Shown: positions 61,501-64,000 of the stretch, piece by piece
Numbering within the stretch: the first letter of the stretch is position 1
Layout: each line of letters begins with the position of its first letter
Origin: Archangium sp.
GTDB taxonomy: Bacteria; Myxococcota; Myxococcia; Myxococcales; Myxococcaceae
Assembly: GCA_030681645.1 (NCBI GenBank)
Contig: JAUXRX010000007.1
Location: 1 to 64,000, forward strand
Reading direction: 5' to 3'
Length of the DNA stretch: 64,000 bases
Made by a program: the position numbers and the translations under genes
Notes under the pieces: model-generated
The model's database searches: none
What the model was told of the DNA's origin: nothing
Seen by the model: the letters and a program-made list of their open reading frames with translations, nothing else

Positions 61501-61736
61501 CGTCGTTCGCCTTCATCGCCGGCCTCATTCCCCTGGTGATCGCCACGGGACCGGGCGCCATCGGCAATCGCACCATCGGCGCGTCGGCCCTGGGGGGCAT
61601 GTTCTTCGGGACCGTCTTCGGCGTGATCATCGTGCCCGGGCTGTACTTCGTGTTCGGCACCCTCGCGGCGGGCAAGCACCTGATTCGGGAAGAAGACGAA
61701 GAGCCGCTGGCCGAGGAGGTGGCTCGCCATGTTTAG
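58569..61736 (+). CDS. RND multidrug efflux transporter, HAE1 (AcrB/MexB) family
   Basis: A 1055-aa proton-driven inner-membrane pump. It starts with FIHRPVLAIVLSILIVFLG (TM1) and has two large periplasmic loops and twelve predicted transmembrane helices. The proton-relay motif GIVVDNAIVVVEA in TM4 holds the Asp pair of the family, and VGLLGKNAVLIVEFA in TM10 the essential Lys. The substrate range cannot be predicted from sequence. It is coupled to the adaptor gene upstream (ATGA) and overlaps the outer-membrane factor gene by 8 bp. Confidence 0.95.
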   Translation: MTERFIHRPVLAIVLSILIVFLGVLAMKSRPVSQFPEISPPRVMVSLAFPGASADVLVKSSLITLERAINGVPGMSYIVSDATSAGEATIQVVFELGTDPNQALVNVKNRVDQMMNRLPPLVQLEGVIVNPVQPSMLMYVNLYSKEKSADQKFLYNFANVNLLPELSRIKGISQTRILGSRQYAMRIWMNPDRMRAYNVSIDEVMNAIAEQSVIGRPGRLGQATGKQSQALEYVLVYEGRYNKPEQYENIVIRAKAQGEMLRLKDIAQVELGSEFFDIYSNLDGMPSAAIVLKQTYGSNASEVIANVKAKLEELKASSFPAGMDYEVSYDVASFLDASIEKVVHTLGEAFVLVALVVFVFLGDWRSTLIPTLAVPVSLIGSFMAMQAFDITINLITLFALVMAIGIVVDNAIVVVEAVHAKMEAEDLAPYAAVQKVLGEISGAVIAITLMMTAVFVPVAFMTGPVGVFYRQFAITMASSIVLSGVVALTLTPVLCAMILKKPQHGKAKRRTPITVFLGAFNRVFEKGTNFYVKVLTLVVNRRVVTFGLLALFGFGIFGANEVLPSGFVPNEDQGMVYAIVQTPPGTTLERTNDISRDLQRIAEKVEGVASVSSLAGYEVLTEGRGSNAGTCLINLKPWSERKHSAIEIIEELEEQSKDLGAVVEFFQPPAVPGYGAAGGFALRLLDKTNGTDYQEFDRINQEFMANLRKRTELTGLFTFFAANYPQYELVIDNELAMQKGVSIKKAMENLDILIGSTYEQGFIRFGNFFKVYVQAGPEFRRMPSDLLNFYVKNDRDEMVPYSAFMTMKKTQGPNEITRYNLYNSSAIRGEPSKGYTSGDAIDAVKDVAKKTLPRGYDIAWEGLSFDEAARGNDAIVIFVIVLAFVYLVLAAQYESFIIPLAVILSLPAGVFGSFLLLKLMGLANDIFAQVGMVMLVGLLGKNAVLIVEFAAQKHTQGSTVLEAAIEGAKVRFRPILMTSFAFIAGLIPLVIATGPGAIGNRTIGASALGGMFFGTVFGVIIVPGLYFVFGTLAAGKHLIREEDEEPLAEEVARHV

Positions 61737-63201
61737 TCTTCGCCCCTCACCCCGCCCTCTCCCCGCTTCGCAGGGAGAGGGAGACAGGTTCCCGATCTGG
61801 GTTGTGTTGTCCTTCGTGCTCGCGTCGGGGTGCATTCCGACGCTGGTCGAGAACCCCTCGAGGGAAGCGAGCAAGGCGGTCCCGAACGCGTTTCGGGAAG
61901 GCGTCGAGCCCTCTGCGAGCGCCGCCCAGAAGAGCTGGAAGGAGTTCTTCGGCAACCCCGAGCTGCACGCGCTGATCGAGCTGGCGCTGAAGAACAACCA
62001 GGAGCTCAACGTGCGGCTGCAGGAGATCGTCATCGCGCAGAGCGAGGTCTCGGCGCGGCGTGGGGAGTACCTGCCCCGGCTCAAGGGCGGCGTGGTGACC
62101 GGCGTCGAGAAGGTCGGCGGGTACACCAGCCAGGGCTTCTCCGACAAGGCCACCGGGGTGCCCGAGAACCTGGGCAACTTCGGCTTCGGCCTCACCGCGT
62201 CGTGGGAGATCGACATGTGGGGCAAGCTGCGCGACGCCGCCAGGTCGGCCGATTCCCGCTACCAGGCCAGCATCAGCGGCAAGAACTTCATGGTCACCCA
62301 GCTGGTCGCCGAGATCGCCCGGTCCTATTACGAGCTGATCGCGCTCGACAACCAGCTCGAGGTCCTGAAGCGGAACATCAAGCTCCAGGAAGACGCGCTC
62401 GAGGTGGTGAAGCTCGAGAAGCTGGCCGCGCGGGTGACCCAGCTGGCCGTGCAGCGCTTCGAGGCCGAGGTGCTCAAGAACAAGAGCCGCCTGTTCGATC
62501 TCGAGCAGGAACGGGTGCAGGCCGAGAACCGCATCAACTTCCTGGTGGGCCGCTTTCCCCAGCGCGTGGGGCGCAATGCAGAGGCCCTGAAGGACCCGCT
62601 GCCCAGCGTCATCCAGTCGGGGCTCCCCTCGCAGCTGCTCGAGAATCGGCCCGACGTGCGCCAGGCCGAGCTGGAGCTCGAGGCCTCGAAGCTCGACGTG
62701 GGCGTGGCCAGGGCGAACTTCTACCCTTCGCTCAGCATCGACGCGGCCGTCGGCTACCAGTCGTTCAACCTCACCCACCTCGTCTCCACGCCCGAGTCGC
62801 TGCTCTACAACCTGCTGGGCAACCTCACCGCGCCGCTGCTCAACCGCGCCGGCATCGAGGCCCAGTACCGATCGGCCAACGCCAGGCAGCTGCAGGCGGT
62901 CTTCAACTACGAGCGCACGGTGTTGCAGGCCTTCACCGACGTCGCCAACCAGCTGGTGAAGTTCGACAACCTGCAGAAGAGCTACGAGCTCGAGGCGCAG
63001 CAGGTCGACACGCTCAACCAGTCGGTCGAGGTCTCGAACGTGCTCTTCCAGTCGGCGCGGGCCGACTACATGGAGGTGCTGCTCACCCGCCGCGACTCGC
63101 TCGACGCCCAGCTGGAGCTGATCGAGACGAAGAAGCGCCTGCTGCAGTCGATGGTCAACATCTATCAGGCGCTCGGGGGTGGCTGGCGACCCACGTCCTG
63201 A
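61729..63201 (+). CDS. TolC/OprM-like outer-membrane efflux lipoprotein
   Basis: A 490-aa outer-membrane factor of the NodT/OprM type. The lipobox LASGC gives Cys35, with a hydrophobic stretch at 21-34. Two OEP repeats follow, with the typical SWEIDMWGKLRDAARSAD, SYYELIALDNQL, LLENRPDVRQAELEL and a final QALGGGW. The residues before the signal (SPRPLPASQGEG) are encoded by a palindromic repeat that makes the n-region unusually long and poorly charged. The ATG at 61729 overlaps the pump gene. It completes the tripartite efflux system. Confidence 0.92.
   Translation: MFSLRPSPRPLPASQGEGDRFPIWVVLSFVLASGCIPTLVENPSREASKAVPNAFREGVEPSASAAQKSWKEFFGNPELHALIELALKNNQELNVRLQEIVIAQSEVSARRGEYLPRLKGGVVTGVEKVGGYTSQGFSDKATGVPENLGNFGFGLTASWEIDMWGKLRDAARSADSRYQASISGKNFMVTQLVAEIARSYYELIALDNQLEVLKRNIKLQEDALEVVKLEKLAARVTQLAVQRFEAEVLKNKSRLFDLEQERVQAENRINFLVGRFPQRVGRNAEALKDPLPSVIQSGLPSQLLENRPDVRQAELELEASKLDVGVARANFYPSLSIDAAVGYQSFNLTHLVSTPESLLYNLLGNLTAPLLNRAGIEAQYRSANARQLQAVFNYERTVLQAFTDVANQLVKFDNLQKSYELEAQQVDTLNQSVEVSNVLFQSARADYMEVLLTRRDSLDAQLELIETKKRLLQSMVNIYQALGGGWRPTS
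61755..61781 (+). repeat. REP-like palindrome inside the signal-peptide coding region
   Basis: The arms CCCTCTCCC and GGGAGAGGG pair perfectly around a 9-nt loop and are preceded by ctcaccccg. This composition is that of the small palindromic elements often seen between genes in many proteobacterial genomes. Here it lies within the first 20 codons of the outer-membrane factor gene. Confidence 0.6.
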
Positions 63202-63316
63202 AAGTGTCAAAAATAATGGACTCACATCCGCTGTAGCTGGAAAGAGACTTGTGGGCCTTTCGCGCAGATGGTGAGGAAGGCTATGTGCAGCACCCTCGAG
63301 CAGGGCGGGAGGGTGC

Positions 63317-64000
63317 ATGCGGGTGAGCGGAACAGGTGGGGCAGGGCAGGCGGAGCGCGTGTTGACGGCGCTCGAGGCGTGGGCGCAGCGGTTCCCCGCG
63401 ATGGGGGGCGCCCGGCTGAAGTCGATGGCGCGGTCCTGCGCGGCGGCCTGCGAGGGCGCGAGCGACGACAGCGTCCTCCAGCTCGCCGTCTTCTGCATGA
63501 TCCTCTTCGGCATCGATGACCTGGGCGATCGCGCCCTGGCTCCGTTGCCCGACGAGGAGATCGATCAACAGCTCGGCCAGCTCGAAGCGATCGTCGCGGC
63601 CGGGGGGACTTCTTCGTTCGAGCCCCCCGTGGGCGCCCCGGGGCAGGTCTTCCGGGCGCTGAGCGGGTTCTGCCGCGACCTGTCCACCCGGCAGCCTGCG
63701 TATCGGCTCTTCGCCAGGCACCTGGTGGGCATGCTCAGGGGCATGCGCGAGGAGCTGGCGATGTCCCGCGCCTTCTCCACGCGCGGCGAGCTGCCGGGCT
63801 GGGACGCGTACGTCGAGCTGGGCACCCGCACCGTGGGCATTCCCCCGGTGGGCGCGGTGATGCTGGCGCTGCGGGGCCCTGCCGAGGCCCTCGACTCTGC
63901 GCGGGCCGAGCGGGCCGTCGAGCAGCTCCTCCTGGCCGCGGGGCGGTGCATCCGCTTCGCCAACGATCTCCGCAGCTACGCCCGCGAGGTCTTTGAAGGC
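63317..64000 (+). CDS. Class I terpene synthase (partial, cut by window end)
   Basis: An open frame of 228 codons runs to the window edge without a stop. It shows the features of bacterial class I terpene cyclases: an aspartate-rich motif in FGIDDLGD (Asp67, Asp68, Asp71), the pyrophosphate-sensor Arg171 in GTRTVGIPP, and 45 residues later the complete NSE motif NDLRSYAREVFEG (Asn216, Ser220, Glu224). These bind Mg2+ and the diphosphate of farnesyl- or geranylgeranyl-type substrates. The ATG at 63317 lies close behind GGGAGGG; GTG 63323 is equally possible. The product cannot be predicted. The preceding efflux operon ends 115 bp upstream; a functional link is not shown. Confidence 0.75.
   Translation, partial: MRVSGTGGAGQAERVLTALEAWAQRFPAMGGARLKSMARSCAAACEGASDDSVLQLAVFCMILFGIDDLGDRALAPLPDEEIDQQLGQLEAIVAAGGTSSFEPPVGAPGQVFRALSGFCRDLSTRQPAYRLFARHLVGMLRGMREELAMSRAFSTRGELPGWDAYVELGTRTVGIPPVGAVMLALRGPAEALDSARAERAVEQLLLAAGRCIRFANDLRSYAREVFEG

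Overview
The window looks like a chromosomal segment of a high-G+C Gram-negative bacterium, most likely a member of Myxococcota. The evidence is the many Sec/lipobox lipoproteins with Gly-rich (TGGG)n or DAG-rich linkers after the lipid-attached Cys, the high G+C, the very large Tc-toxin genes and the outer-membrane systems. The taxonomic call is inference; no rRNA or housekeeping gene is present.

Region 1 (1-10.8 kb) is an accessory, defence-type block. It holds the 3' part of an ISKra4-like transposase, a tightly coupled type I restriction-modification operon (hsdM-hsdS-hsdR) that runs by an ATGA overlap into a zinc metallopeptidase, a proteasome-like Ntn-hydrolase, a decayed SEC-C/DUF3800 gene and a PIN-domain protein. 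It ends at a fragment resembling the 3' end of a tRNA or tmRNA followed by a terminator, as expected for the junction of an integrated island.

Region 2 (10.8-13.8 kb, minus strand) holds a GH43 lipoprotein, a small exported protein and a short relic of a GH81 gene.

Region 3 (13.8-32.1 kb) is an insecticidal-type Tc toxin locus. It has a fused B-C subunit with an RHS cage and a predicted ADP-ribosyltransferase at its variable C-terminus, a small gene coupled to it by an ATGA overlap, and an A subunit split over two genes. An unrelated large lipoprotein gene follows (32.2-34.4 kb).

Region 4 (34.5-57.1 kb) is a coherent beta-1,3-glucan (laminarin-type) utilisation locus of four transcription units. 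Unit a (minus) is a GH94-like phosphorylase, GH17 and GH81. Unit b (plus) is a ROK repressor, GH16, a family-5 solute-binding protein, two permeases and an ABC ATPase. Unit c (minus) is a second ABC ATPase, GH1, a TIM-barrel glycosidase fused to a predicted outer-membrane beta-barrel, and two small lipoproteins. Unit d (plus) is a multi-domain carbohydrate-binding lipoprotein. All four start regions carry a related 22-nt palindrome, TTTGTTCG-N5-CGAACAAAG, overlapping a TTGAC-type promoter, so the ROK protein probably controls the whole locus. The model is: secreted or surface GH81/GH16 cut the polymer, surface lipoproteins and the barrel-anchored enzyme bind and trim it, the ABC transporter imports oligosaccharides, and cytoplasmic GH17, phosphorylase and GH1 complete degradation.

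Region 5 (57.5-63.2 kb) is an RND efflux operon (adaptor, HAE1-type pump, TolC-like factor). Region 6 (63.3-64.0 kb) is the 5' part of a class I terpene synthase gene cut by the window end.
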